A DNA stretch of 64,000 bases from Rotaria sordida. Its lineage: Eukaryota; Rotifera; Eurotatoria; Philodinida; Philodinidae. The number at the start of each line of letters is the position of its first letter. The stretch's first letter is position 1. The stretch lies in the NCBI GenBank assembly GCA_905250125.1, contig CAJNOL010000791.1:7909-71908 (forward strand), read 5' to 3'. The notes beneath the pieces were generated by a model, which did no database searches, was not told the origin of the DNA, and worked only from the letters and a program-made list of their open reading frames with translations. Below, piece after piece: positions 1 to 12,425 of the stretch. A program made the translations under genes and the position numbers.

Positions 1-1039
1 TTTGTACATATTCATCAAAAAATTTTGAGACTTTGACGAAGTTCACAAAATTAAAATTACTTTCACTATATTTCTTTTGTCAACTCGGCAACATCAAACT
101 TATGACACTACTTTCGAATTGTTTTCATGATGAAATAATATGATTTCTCTCGAACAGCTTCACTCTGACTTGTTAGATTAGGATAGAGATGTGTGAATAG
201 CTCCTTTGGCTACATGTTGAACTCCTAAATAGAATGTCATGACGTTCGATTTCGCTTTTCATCGGTTATTGAAAAAATGATGAAAATCAATTTGTGAGGC
301 GCTATAAACAATACAAACAAAAACAAAACGAAAATACTGCCATTTTTATCCATTGGTTTTTTTTTAATTTCTTTCATTTAAAAAAATAATTATTTTCATG
401 CAGTTTTCGATCATGTACACAGCATAACATTAATGAGAAAAAATAATCATTTTGTATAATTTATTCCATTCAAAAAAGACATCGATTACTTTTAAAAACT
501 ATTGATTAAAAGTATCTATTTCGTTTTTTTCTAACTCTATAATTATTTCTCTGTAGAAATTTTTTCTTTTTTTGTTCTGATGTAAAATTCATCATCTTTC
601 GAATTCTTCAATTGTAGACAATTGAACGAGACAATTTTTAGATAAAGATTAAATTCTGATAATGTAATCTAACAGAAACATCTATAAAATACTGAGACTA
701 TTATTCTTTATAGAAACATCCTATGATTTAGTAATAGTTATGTGACCACATTGAATTGTTTTTCTTCTTATTTGTTTATTCGTCGTCTTGTAATAATCGA
801 CGGACATTCGTACATATTCAAAAGAGAACGACTAGAATTTGAAAAGAAGAAAAGAAAAACAAAAAGAAAAACAAAATCTATTTCGACTAGACCATTTCTT
901 TTCTTCGTACGAATTCATTCATTTTGTTATCTTGGATATGGCACATATTATATTCGAGGAATGCTTTTTATCTGAAATTACAGAAGAAGTATCTTTCCCA
1001 TTATCTTCTATTTTAAGATTATATTTTTACACGTTTTAG
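1..1039. other. AT-rich 5' flank, no supported gene
   Basis: I see no exon that can be defended here. Open frames exist near 742-1039 but they are lysine/phenylalanine-rich AT sequence without a recognisable motif. The stretch probably includes an intron of the UBA gene that continues at 1040, because a clean 3' splice site (TTTTAG) sits at 1034-1039. Confidence 0.4.
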
Positions 1040-1659
1040 ATTGGCCAAATAATAAATAAATTGAACAGTATTGATGAACAAATGAAGAATATCGATCGTT
1101 TTGATGCATTATATGATGATCTACGTGCTGAACAACGTGATTTAAAAAAAAAATTAGAACAAAAATTGAAACAAAAAAGTAAGAAGATTTAATATTACTG
1201 AAGTTATTTGAAGCAGTATTCGTTTTAGAACAACTTGAAGAAACAATAAATGGTTGTAAAGAAGGGTGTGGGTGTGGGTGTGGGTGTGGGTGTGGGGTTT
1301 GGGTGTGGGTGTGGTTGTTGGTCTTCTTGTCACTCACACCCACACCCACCCACACCTACCCACACCCACACCCACACCCACACCCACACCCACACCCACC
1401 CACACCCCACACCCACCCACACCCCACACCCACCCAAGATTTTATCTTATAAAATACACCACAGGATCAACATTATGCTGCTCAATTGGACGAACTTGCT
1501 TCACGTGGTTTTACTGATCGTGAAAGAAATTTAGAAGGTAAATCAATCTATTTTTTTGTTTCCATTAATTTTTACTTTTATTTTCTTTTTTTTTAAGCAC
1601 TTATTGCAACAATGGGGAATGTGGAAGCAGCACTCGAACGACTTATTCACTATATCTAA
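1040..1659 (+). CDS. C-terminal exons of a protein with a coiled coil and a ubiquilin-like UBA domain (partial)
   Basis: Exons at about 1040-1178, 1229 to about 1265, 1465-1537 and 1598-1659 read through to TAA at 1657. The first two encode a charged, helix-forming stretch (LNSIDEQMKNIDRFDAL, then KKLEQK and LEETING). The last two encode QLDELASRGFTDRERNLEAL, followed by IATMGNVEAALERLI. This matches the three-helix UBA domain, closest by eye to the ubiquilin C-terminal UBA (MGF loop here RGF), so the product probably binds ubiquitin. The 5' part is not recognised. The intron between exons 2 and 3 holds an inverted telomere-like repeat, and the exon 2 donor is blurred by it: no ordinary GT gives the right phase unless part of the repeat is exonic. 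The parent gene is uncertain; the UBA call is fairly safe. Confidence 0.6.
1266..1436. repeat. Inverted telomere-like array (TGTGGG)n - spacer - (CCCACA)n
   Basis: About 45 bp of GTGTGG repeats is followed by a roughly 25-bp spacer (GTTGTTGGTCTTCTTGTCAC) and about 110 bp of CACCCA repeats. The two arms are complementary, so the DNA or its transcript could form a long hairpin. It lies in an intron of the UBA gene. Confidence 0.85.
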
Positions 1660-4161
1660 CTTTTTTTAATATATTAATTCTATCTTTTTGTTCTTTTTTT
1701 TCCTATTTATGCTACTAAAATGTCTTAGTTTTCTTTTTATCATTCTTCTCTCATTACATTTAATTTGGATAGATTTTTTCTTTGGTGGAGTACAACACAC
1801 GCAAATATATACATATTGACCAGCATTTTGTTTATTTTCTTCTTTGCAACTTTTCTTTTTATTTGTGGATATCAACGTCTGAGTGAAGAGAAAAAGTATT
1901 CAGAACAGTGATGAAAAATTATTCCTTATATGTATTCATATATTTTGCAAAAAAAAGTCTTTTGTTGATACCGTCGTCTGTTGTATATGTATATGTGATC
2001 ATCGTATTTACATAAAGAAAAAGAAAGACCATTTTTTCAATTTGAAATGATAATTAATTATGAAATGATATCAGATTTCAATAAAATGAATATTTAATTA
2101 GACATATAATTTTCATATACAGTCCGGGTCAAAATGATAGAATCATCCCCTTGACTCAAGTTATTTGCTGGCTCTCGACCACTTTGCACTCTTGTAGAAA
2201 GAATAGTCTATGTGACTATATACATTCGAGTATGCTCTATCCGAATATGAGATCAGATTTTGCTCAATGCAATCGTTAATTTGAAAATGTTCATTTCCTA
2301 TTGAAAAACCATAAAAAAACTATCAAAAATTTTCAAAGTTTCATTCACAAATTCATGCTAAGAATCTCTACAATACAAAGAAAAAAAAAATCTTAATAGA
2401 GATACATTAACGCATAATCTAATCGATGTTAAATGTTTGGTATTACCCAGAATTCCATAGGCATTAAGTAATATACAAGCAAATAATGTCAATGATAAGA
2501 ATTTTTATTTTTGAGTACAGTATAAATAAGTTTTGACGATTTTCTATAAAACTTTACTAACCAACTGAAATGCCACTTTTCGACTAAGACTATATTCATT
2601 AAATAGGAGATGGTGAGTAGTTTGACAATCCAAGTTGAACTATGTATTTGAAATTTTATTGTTCAGGTACCAAACCTTGTGTCTATTTTTTCTGCAAGAT
2701 CTCAACTTGTAAGAAAAATCATATTTTCTTTTTTCTATGTGAAACTTTGCTGAAATGAAGACTTTAATTAGACTAACTTGAATAAAAAAAAACATTTGGA
2801 ATTTTTTGGTTATTATATATCCGAGATATACATTATAAGACTTTAATATCTTAGAGATACAGCGACCAAACAAAAAAAATAATTCTGAATGCTTTTTTTG
2901 TTATCCAAGCTAGTCTAAGGAAGATCTTCATGTGGGAAAAGTTTTAGATCAAAAATAAAAGTATGATTTTACTGGTCTATTGGAATTTTGCAGGAAAAAA
3001 TAGACTAAAAGTTTGATATTACAGCAACAAAGACCCAAATATTCAATCTAATTTGCATTGTTACACTACTCATCAGTAGAGTTTTGCACGATTCTAGAAA
3101 TTACCCGAAATCAAAATAGCGATTCCGGTTCGGTTCTCAATATGTCATGTGAGACCGAAACCGTTAAATCATCAGATAGAAAACAAAATTTCAAATATAT
3201 CTTGAGAAAATTTTACTATTGAATTGTTAAGATGAAAGACATCACATATTTTGGCATCAAAAACAAAACAAACTTATACATGTATGCTGAGTTCTTTAAT
3301 CTCAAAAACGAAAAAAATACAGATTTCTAAATACAATCTTTCCATTTTTGGACATACATAAATAAATCGTCACTGATTTTAATATTTCTCAATTTTAACT
3401 TATCCCATTGAAATATCAAGCCAAACAATTTTATAAGAATTATTTCGAATGACGTTCATATCTATGTGATTTTCATCTCTACCCTCAAGAGTTGAAATAA
3501 AAATACTGGCACAGTAAAACTTATCTCGTGTAGATAAGAAAAATTGGAATTGGATGATTTCTTATTATTAGTCAATTCTGATCAGAACTCGTTCAAATAT
3601 TCTTTATTAGGAATATATATAGAGACTTACAATTACCATAATTGAAGTCTTCGCTCATTAAAATCAATATTACTAACAGTATGAAGAATTTTATTTTACT
3701 AATTAACTTTCCCTCCTAGATAAACGATCTTGAATCAAGTGCATTCAAATTCCATGAACTCATTCAACCTTATGTCATGATGTTTTTGAGAGATATTCAA
3801 TAAACAAAGGTTTAAAAAAAAAACTCATTTGACAACTCAGCATTCTCTGTAGGCTTTCATTTTATAAATTTAATTGTTTTTTTTCTTATTTCAAAGAGCA
3901 TGCCAGTATGCAGTGCCTAAGAATCCATTTATCTTATTATAGATGTACTTTTCGATAGAATCATTAAAAAAAAATTTCATTCAAAAAATGAGTATTATGG
4001 CTTCACATGCTTTATTAAATCAAAAACAAAAACAATTGCAGCTTTGTTATGACCGTTTTACTGAATTTTCGACCTCATAGATAGCTCTAATGATCCTTGG
4101 AATATCCTGGGAGTTTCAGCTGAAAATTTTATGATTTGTAAATTTTTTTTTTTGTATTTAG
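1660..4161. other. Intergenic or intronic AT-rich sequence
   Basis: No exon could be confirmed. It may contain upstream exons of the sorting nexin that I could not place. Around 3113-3170 a short inverted motif occurs (GATTCCGGTTCGGTTCTC against GTGAGACCGAAACCG), suggesting a small hairpin element. Confidence 0.4.
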
Positions 4162-4614
4162 GTTAGTGAAGGTATTCGAGATTTTAATGAACGTATTCAA
4201 GAATATATTGGTCTATTGGCTTGTCTTCCATTGATATTAAATATTCAACGAGTAAATAAATGAATTGAATTGGATGTTTTTTTTGTTTTGATAATTGAAA
4301 CGGATTATTTTAGAGTGGATCAGAATTTATGCGAAATTTACAACATCGTAGTCTATCAACAATATCAGATTTTAATAGTGTCGTAAATCGTAATCAAGTT
4401 CTTAATCATGTTGTTTTAGCTGAAATAAATTTTTTTCAAAAAGAAAAAGTTAAAGATTTTAATTTATATATGAAAATACTTATGAATGAACAAATTCAAT
4501 TTTATGAAAAAGTAAATTTTATTTTTACTATTCAGTATGATTGAAATTTATTTGTTTGTTTTTATTTTATAGATTACATCAGAATTACATGAAGCAGCAG
4601 TAACATTTAATTAA
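4162..4614 (+). CDS. Sorting nexin, SNX9/18/33-type BAR domain, C-terminal exons (partial)
   Basis: Three exons, 4162-4251, 4314-4511 and 4573-4614, joined in phase 0 by introns of 61-62 bp, end at TAA. They encode about 110 residues, including QEYIGLLACLPLILNIQR, LNHVVLAEINFFQKEKVKDF and NEQIQFYEKITSEL. The order and spacing resemble the end of the SNX9-family BAR domain (EYLGLL..., then AEMNHFH..., then EQQVQFYE). SNX9-family proteins bend membranes in endocytosis. The PX domain and N-terminal exons were not found upstream, either because they lie in unrecognised small exons or because this is a 3' remnant. An AATAAA-like signal follows near 4660. Confidence 0.65.
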
Positions 4615-4858
4615 AACAAATGTACTAATGAAATACACATGCATATTCTTTTAATTTTAATAATAAAAATTTTTCTTTCTTTTTTTGTAATTTATTATTC
4701 TATTATGTGATTATATGAATGTTTGATTTATTATCGTTTTCTTTTTTTTCTTTTTATTAAAAATGAAAACAAACAACATCTCTCTTTTCATTTGAATGAA
4801 AGACGAAATGACTAATTAGATATAACAGAACAAAAATTCAAAAACAAGAAGATTGTCA

Positions 4859-7800
4859 TCAAATATTTCGAAAACCTGGTGAACGACCAAATGGTAATAT
4901 TGATGGAGGATTACGAGAATTTTTCAATGATGTTGATAATGATGACATTTGATCAGTTGATTCAAAACTACCAGGTGTTGTACTCATCATCATTGATGTT
5001 AATACATCATCACAATCATCAATATTTTGTTCCTAGAAAAATTAGAAATATAATTTCATTTAATTAGACTATACTCCTTAGCATTGCTAGCTTATTATCA
5101 CAAACTTATCATAGATTCTCGTTTTTTATTTGAAAAATCTTTAATCAAGTTTTCCAGAAAAGACACTAATAATAGTAGTACTTAGAAAAAAATCAACAGA
5201 CTTCGGATTCAGATTCTTGACTCTCAATTTCTCCTTTTCGAGTATTGTAAAAAATACTAATGATTAATAATTAAAGTAGACCGCAGATTTGGGTTTTCCA
5301 CCCTCGATCAAGTTTTGTCGAAAATATTAATAATTAATAATTAAATAATAATACATTAATAATTAAAACTGACCTTGGATTCGGATTGTCCACCCTCGAT
5401 TACCTTTGGCCAACTTTTTTGAAAAAAATTAATAGTTATTAATCAGTTAATTATTAATTTATTAATTAAAACTGCCCTCGAATTTGGATTTCCCATCCTT
5501 GATTACCTTTGCTCAAGTTTTTTAGAAAATATTAATAATTAATAATCAGTTAATAATTAAATAATAATTAATTAGTTAAAACTGATCTCAGATTCCAATT
5601 CTCCACCTTCAATTACCTTTGCTGAAGTTTTTAAGATAATTACCCCTTTTCTTCTTGGATTGATCTCCGGCCAATCAGTGAAGTGCGGGCACACAAGCAA
5701 ATAGGCAGACAATTTATGTTTACTGGACTCTTCTCTACAAGAAAGAGAATATCCGAAAGTTAAGATTTGTTGAGAGGTATCCATTCGAAAAAATATTCAT
5801 AAAAATGTTTTAAACACATGATTAACGTAGGATTGTGCTCTTGTGAATCTTATATTCTCCCGCATCACATCCATCACAGGAAGGAAGAATACTCCTGCCT
5901 TGCAGTATAGGGTGCTATCTAATGGGAGATCCAGTAGTTCAATATCTTCCCTACAACTAACTGTCAGAGATGGAATCGGTACCAACCGGTCTACAGCAGA
6001 CCTCGAAATCGGATCACTTTTTTATGGCCCGGCCCGAGAGAAACTTTGTTTAGAAAGATTTTTTTTTCTCAATAGACAGCTATTCCATATTTTTCGGCTT
6101 TTATAAATAGTGATGGCCAAGGATGGTAGCATGAAGAAGCTTTCCCTTCAGGGGTGGGCCAAATTTAAGAAAAGGTTATATCAAAAAAGAATAAAATCGT
6201 TGAGCCGGGCGGTCCATTTCGAGACTTGGTCTACAGGTATTTATCGGTCTAACTTTCCTCTTGTTCTAATCAAGACTCGCAGAATGTTCTTATAGACTCT
6301 AATTGATGCCGTACACTAAATATATAATGAAATTTCGTTAAAATTTCACGAGGCGGTTCAATCTGACGCAAAGTTCTTGAGCTTCCCATACACACTAACT
6401 AGTCACAAGGTAGTCAGCATGCTATTGGATAGGTGATCCGAGATAAACAGGCGTTAATTACTTGCTGACAGACGTTATAGATATACAATTAAAGACTGTA
6501 TATCGATAACGTTTCATTCTAATATATGAACTAATACTTTTTTATTAGTTTTCTGAACGATTAAGTCAATCCTAAATCCTTGTGATTAGAAACAACAGCT
6601 ACATCGTGTTTCATATTTTAATCCTACAGAGTTTATGCTAGTAGGTTTTTCTACTTAAAACAAAAGTCTTCTATTTCGAACTAGATTTTACTTACACTAT
6701 GATCTTCTGAATCTTTAGTAGTAGTAGTAGTAATATCCTCATTTTCATCTCGATAATCATTATAAATAGATCGAATAAATATTGATGAACGCTTTAATAC
6801 ATATGGATCAAATGGAAAATAAGAATAAAGAATATTTGATGGTATTATTGGTGAATTATCATTGTAATGACCATTTGTTGTAAATGATGATTCTGGTAAT
6901 GAATAACGATTATTTGTTTCAATAATTGAATAACAAAAAACAATTTGATAATTTCTAATAAAAATTAAAATATAAATTTCTTTTTTTTTTTTTCTTGTTT
7001 TTCAAAAATATTACCTTGCTAATTGAGCAAATCGAAGAGTAACAGCAGGTAAACAATATTTAAGTGGATTTAATTCTGATACAATAATATGATTTAATCG
7101 CCAATTTGATACTATTTCAATACCTATATAGGATAAAAATATTCAAAAAAAATTAAGAATAAAAAAAGAAATCAAGATTGTTTTTGTTACCATCAGGTAA
7201 TCGAGCTATTTCATGATGTCGATAAATAAATATATATAGAACTGCTTGACAGATAGCATAAAATGGTAAATGTCGATTTGGATTTGCATTACCACTAGTT
7301 TTTTCTGTTGTACTAACATAAGCATGTAACCACTCAACCATTAATTGTGTTATAGTTAATACAGATCTAGATAACAAAATATAAGTTTGATTAACTTAAG
7401 AGAACAAAACAAAAAACAAACAAACAATTTACTACCTTGTTGTAATATATTTAGCTCGAGCAATTAAACTACATAAATAAGAAATAGCTGCCTGTCGAAA
7501 TGTCATTGAAACTGATGGTGATATAAATGTTTTCCAACAATTATTCATAAATTCATCACTAAAATCCTAGTATATAATTAACAAAAAAAGAATATAGATA
7601 ACGAAGATTCATGAAATTTAATATGACAAATATGAATTAGTTCTGGATTTGATTTCGATCGAATCTCTCAATAAAACCTTAACTATAACTCATACAAACT
7701 TCACCAATATCTTGAATACATTCTATATATGAGAAATTCTCGGCGTAAACCTACTCATGTTACACATTTGTTCGCACTACTACCAGTATACCGCGGTGTC

Positions 7801-10459
7801 GATGGTATAACCCGAAGTAGATTGTCGATCAGAGAATAACTATCGGCATACCGTAGTAGAAAATAGCCGTCCATTTAAGTATTAAAATGTCGGCGGCTTT
7901 TGTCTCTATCGTCGGTATAGCAGACATTATACCAAACGGTAGGAAGCTGCGGATCCGGGTTCAATCTTTTATTTTGTTGGGCTCGTTTATATGTTTTTGT
8001 GGACCCCTGCTCCCCAGATGAGAAATCCAGCAACAAGATATAACTGTACGTTGAGTTTTTTTTCTTAGAGTAGTGAATAAATACCTAAAAACCTCGGGTT
8101 TAGATCCTGATCCACGAAAACGTGGGCCAGCAGCTTCCTACTAAACGATCTTTGTCCAGTTTGAATCACATGTATACTTTCATTAAGCAGTTAATAAACT
8201 ATGATGCAAGGTTACGATAAAAAAATGTTCTCTTTTCATCTATACAAGGCCGATATTCTTAACTTGTTCTGAGACCTCTGATTTCAGCCAATTGACCTGT
8301 AATCATTTGGGAAAACTGTTAGGCAGAGGAAATTCACTATGCTGAGTCGATTCTGTCGTTGAATATTTGTTTTTTAACATACCGTATGAAAACTACAAAT
8401 ATAAAATATAAGAAATTGTATATGAGATGAATCATGTGTTGGTAAAAGAATTTTATTGAAAACATTTAATAAATCTTTAAATAATAATTTTGTTTGTTGA
8501 TAATTTATTATACCTAAAATTAAATTATTCGATTAAATATAATTTTTTTTGTTTTTTTTTTTATTTTTTAGTATTCATTAAAATTATATTTTACCATTAT
8601 CAATAGATATATTTGTTATATATTCAAATAAAACAAACATAAGACAATCAAGTTTATCAGCATGATCATGTTTCATTTCATTATTATCATTTGTATTGAG
8701 TTGTTCAAGTGAAAAGACAAGTTCATTTTCAATATTTATTTTTTCTGCATGAAGTATATCTTGTCGTGATGCATGAACCTTTGTTTATTTATTTATTTAT
8801 ATATATATATTTTTAGTTATTATTAAAAATTAAAAATAAAATATTTTTATTTGTTTTTTTTTTATAAATACTTACATCGATACGAATTAATTTCGAAAGA
8901 ATTATTTCAAGATAACGTGATCTTTGAATTGATAAATATGATAATGATCGAAGTAAATTTTTAATATATATTACTTGAATATTGATATCTTTTGTCATAA
9001 ATGGAAAATGTTGTTCTGCTGTAGGACATAAAAGTGTTAAAGATCTAGTAAAAAATTAAAATATTTATTCCTATTTAAAAGATAAATATATAACGTGTCG
9101 AAATTTGAGCAATAAACTTTTTTTTTTAGCTCATCAAGTTACCCATATAAAAATTGAAATACACTGAAAAAGCATCGATGATATTGAGAAAATGGGTTTT
9201 TCTAATAAAATATATTTGTATTTGAAGATTTTGACTATCACATCAGAATCAGTACAAAAATCTGCATTCAACACTTAAAACATATTTTCATTAAATTTCA
9301 ATCTTAGGAAAAAGTACAGATCAGAATATTCGAAAATAACAATGTTGAAGGTCTAACAATTGAAATTTGACGAAAATCAATTTTAAGAATTAAATATATT
9401 ATTCAATACGAATTTTTCGATTGATTTTGAATATAACATTCGTCTCATTCTGAAATGAACTTCTCTGTGACAACTTTATTCTTCATATGTTAAGTAATGA
9501 AGAACAAAAAATACACTGGTTCACAGTTTCAAGACCAAAAAAAAACCTCTATGTACCAGTGAAAAAGTTTTATTTCATAGTAAAGCCTGTCGGATCCAAA
9601 AATTTTGAACCCGGTCCTAAATTGTACTCTTGATACTTTATGAAATTTTTTTAATTCGTACCTGATAACCTCCGGGAACATACCCTTTACAGTTCTGAAG
9701 CAATCTCGATCGTGATCTTATAATTAGCTCTTTTTCAGAGTAGCATTCATGAAGTCAGACCCGAACTCGGAACCAACCCGATTTCTATATCCAACCATGA
9801 TCAAATAAAAAATTTTTGCTCAAATTTCGAATTATTAGCATCTTACAATGGTACAATAAGAACAAGTTGTTGTAATGTTTCATGCGCAAAATCATGTATT
9901 GGAAGATAATTTGTTGAATTTTCTAAAAAAAACAAAAAATTTGAATATGAAATAGATTTTATTTTTACCTGATATAGCAAAAAGTGTAAAAATAAAACTA
10001 AGATAACGTTGTGCATGTTTTGTATTTGATGAAATAAGTGTAATTTGAAAAATTCCAAATGTGTCAAGTACAACTTTTGATTGTTTTGTCCAATGAATTT
10101 GTAACTAAATAAAAAACAAAAATTATTTTTGTTTTCCTACATAGAAAAGATCAAACTTGAAGAAAATCAAGAAATTGTTCATTCATATTTTCAAATAAAT
10201 CAACATTATCACGTAATTCATTTAATAATTGTATTAACCAATTATCCTGAAAATAAATGAAAAAATTATTTATATATAACAATTCTATTCTAATTTACAT
10301 TTGTTTGATTTTCTTTAATAGTTGTTGTTAAAGTATTATACAAATATTTTTGACCCTTAAAAAAAATCAATATATAGATGATTATAATTTTAATAAACAT
10401 ACTCGATTAAATTGATCAAGTGCTTCTTTAACATAATCAATAGTAATAGTCTGCAACAT
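4859..10459 (-). CDS. RRN3: RRN3 / TIF-IA, RNA polymerase I-specific initiation factor
   Basis: Thirteen exons were placed: 10459-10403, 10355-10299, 10246-10157, 10104-9969, 9922-9847, 9044-8876, 8778-8595, 8513-8383, 7566-7436, 7366-7191, 7123-7015, 6954-6696 and 5032-4859. They sum to 1749 nt, 582 codons plus stop. RRN3 bridges Pol I to the promoter-bound SL1 complex at rDNA. Diagnostic stretches are FRQAAISYLCSLIARAKYI, LNPLKYCLPAVTLRFAQLAR, IVFCYSIIETNNR and YFPFDPYVLKRSSIFIR. The last matches the conserved FPFDP-L-RS segment near the family C terminus; an acidic then Ser-rich tail follows, as in animal RRN3. The start is uncertain: the ATG at 10459 lies only 6 nt before a possible acceptor (ATGTTGCAG), and animal RRN3 carries roughly 80 more N-terminal residues, so a 5' exon may be missing. 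Three introns are long (5033-6695, 7567-8382, 9045-9846), the rest are 40-85 bp. Confidence 0.88.
5170..5630. repeat. Imperfect ~105-bp tandem repeat in the long RRN3 intron
   Basis: Four to five diverged units, each with a variant of GGATTCGGATTGTCCACC, then CCCTCGATTACCTTTG, then an AT-rich TTAATAATTAATAATT tail. The unit is visible at about 5210, 5290, 5375, 5475 and 5585. Confidence 0.65.
5640..6690. other. Remainder of long RRN3 intron, locally GC-richer
   Basis: Base composition between about 5640 and 6300 is more even than in the surroundings, suggesting inserted DNA, but I recognise no protein or element ends. Confidence 0.3.
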
Positions 10460-10689
10460 GATAATATATGTATTCTGAAATTAATCTTTTCGTAATACTT
10501 TCTTTACAATCTAAAACAAAAATACTTGTATCCGATTGATCAGAATTTATCGAATCGGATTAACAAAAACATTTCAGAACTGGATTCAGATCCGACGAAC
10601 CTTAGCAACACCTGCTCCCTCGCGACATAAAGAGGATTCATGAGACTGTCCAGCATGCGTCAGTAGGGTAATTTAATGGTAAAAATTGA

Positions 10690-12425
10690 CATATACTTTT
10701 TTTTTAGATCTCTGTGACGAAGTTACAAGCATTGGAAATATGAGAAGGTCTGATAAACCAATCACCTTCAGTGTTTTGCTGATATCTTTGTTAATCTTTT
10801 TCTGTTTAACTTGAGCAATGTCTTATTCGAAAGACCACATAAAACATCGTACAGCTGCCTAAAAAAAAATTTTTTCCTGAAAAAACCCAGTTTTTTTTGA
10901 ACCAATTATTTTCTATTGTAAGCCCTTTTGCAACGCGATAGAAGGTCGGCAAGGGTATTTTGCGCTCTACAAAATCTTTATGAAGATCGAAAAAGACAAG
11001 GAAACATGATTACTTAGCATGAATTTGTGCCTTTTTTGGCCGGTATTTAGGTTAGAAAAATTCTGATTTGGTCAAAATTAATATAATATTCTGAATCAAC
11101 ATTAAAAACAGAGTTGACTTATATATATTTCAAATTTTTTGTCCTCGAAAAATTCACCCCTGGTCCTCCTCAGCGAATTTCATTTCTGACTAAACACTGA
11201 AAGGAAACCAGGAGTGAATTTTTCAATAAAAATATGTCGCAAAAATATTTGACATACATATAATTCGACTGAATTTTTGATGTTGATTCAGAAGATTATA
11301 TTAATTTCGATCAACCGAAATCTTCTAAATACTAGTCAAAAAAGACACAAATTCATGGTAAGTAGTCATGTTCCTCCGTCTCTTTCGATCTTCTCTAAAA
11401 CTTTTCTTTCTAGATCTTCGTAAGGGTTTTATAGAGCGCAAAACTTCCCCGCTGGCCTTCTATCATATTGCAAAAGGACTTACAATAGAAAATAATTCGT
11501 TCAAAAAAAACGGAATTTTTTTTAGGAAGCTGTACAATGTTTTCTGTGATCTTTTGAACGAGACATTGCTCGACAAACGAATGATGAAGATATCAGCGGA
11601 ACACTAGAGGCGATATTTTTTTCCTCCTGGTTTATCAGATCTCCTCGTAGTCTTAAGGGGACCCCCCCCCCCCTTTCCGGCGTTTTTAAGAAACGGCCGA
11701 ACGAAAATTCCTGAAACTTGCAGGATAGATAGACCTCGAGTAGTAGAGCAAAAGTTGTCATAGACACAAATTTGTCAGACGTCATCTTCATGGACTTCCA
11801 GAGACCCCAAGGTCAAAAACTTGCAAAAAGTTTTCCCCCCCGCAAATCCACAAATTTCATCCGTTTGAGCTGAAATTTTTGCTATGGGTAGATGGACCCA
11901 ATCGGGGTGGGCGTTTTCTTTTTTTTTCAAAAATTCCAAATACTTCAGGCTGGAGAACCAAAATACTGAGCACCTTGCAAAATCTCTAGGTTTTTTGGAT
12001 CCTAAAAATTTTGCGAAGCCTGCCAAACTTGATTGGTAGAAGGTATCCAAAAAAAAAAAAAAAACACCCAACCCAAATCACTTGAAGTCTCACCAAAACA
12101 ATTTTCAGCCCGATCGGACTTGAAATGGCGGAGAAAAAGGGGGAAAACTTCATTTTTTTGCTGAAAAAACTGATTTTGAGAAAAACGCAAAGAAATTTGT
12201 GTTTTTTGGTTTTTTCAGCATATTTTGTGATTTTTTTCGACTTTTTTATATATAAGATGTGGTTTTTCAGTTCTCAAAATGTACTCATTGGATAGAGGGC
12301 ATTTAAATCTATATACTAATCACAAAAAATGAAAAATGAAAAATGTGAAAATTTTGAGTCGGGAAAGGGGGGGGGTCCCCTTAATGCCTATAACTCCATC
12401 ACAGAGACCTAAAAAAATTTTCATA
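10690..12425. mobile_element. Large palindromic (fold-back) element, interrupted by a TTAA element
   Basis: The left arm starts near 10690 (AGATCTCTGTGACGAAGTTA at about 10707) and runs to about 11120. Complementary sequence runs from about 11270 to 11652 and resumes after the nested element at 12385-12425 (TAACTCCATCACAGAGACCT). Matching pairs include GAAGGTCTGATAAACC with GGTTTATCAGATCTCC, CAGTGTTTTGCTGATATC with GATATCAGCGGAACACT, and GAATCAACAT with ATGTTGATTC. No coding capacity is evident; this fits a non-autonomous inverted-repeat element. The outer termini and target duplication were not resolved. Confidence 0.7.
11653..12384. mobile_element. TTAA-flanked non-autonomous element (piggyBac-like MITE)
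   Basis: TTAA at 11653-11656 and 12381-12384 bound 724 bp whose ends are inverted: left GGGGACCCCCCCC...TTTCC, right GGGAAAGGGGGGGGGTCCCC. A TTAA duplication is the hallmark of piggyBac-superfamily transposition. There is no long reading frame inside, so it would need a transposase in trans. It interrupts the right arm of the surrounding palindrome. Confidence 0.7.

Noticed and set aside
1250-1534. Gly/Val- and His/Thr/Pro-rich open frames over the TGTGGG/CCCACA array
   Set aside because: They are translations of simple repeat DNA, as are similar frames at 37176-37509, 33949-34170 and 40168-40446; no protein signal beyond the repeat.
3700-3765. Possible exon INDLESSAFKFHELIQPYV after a CTCCTAG acceptor
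   Set aside because: The frame closes with TAA before any donor site, and it does not match the sorting nexin family clearly enough.
11368-12190. Several 60-100-codon frames in the 11-12 kb region
   Set aside because: They lie inside the palindromic and TTAA elements, on both strands, with no motif; they are chance frames in inverted-repeat DNA.
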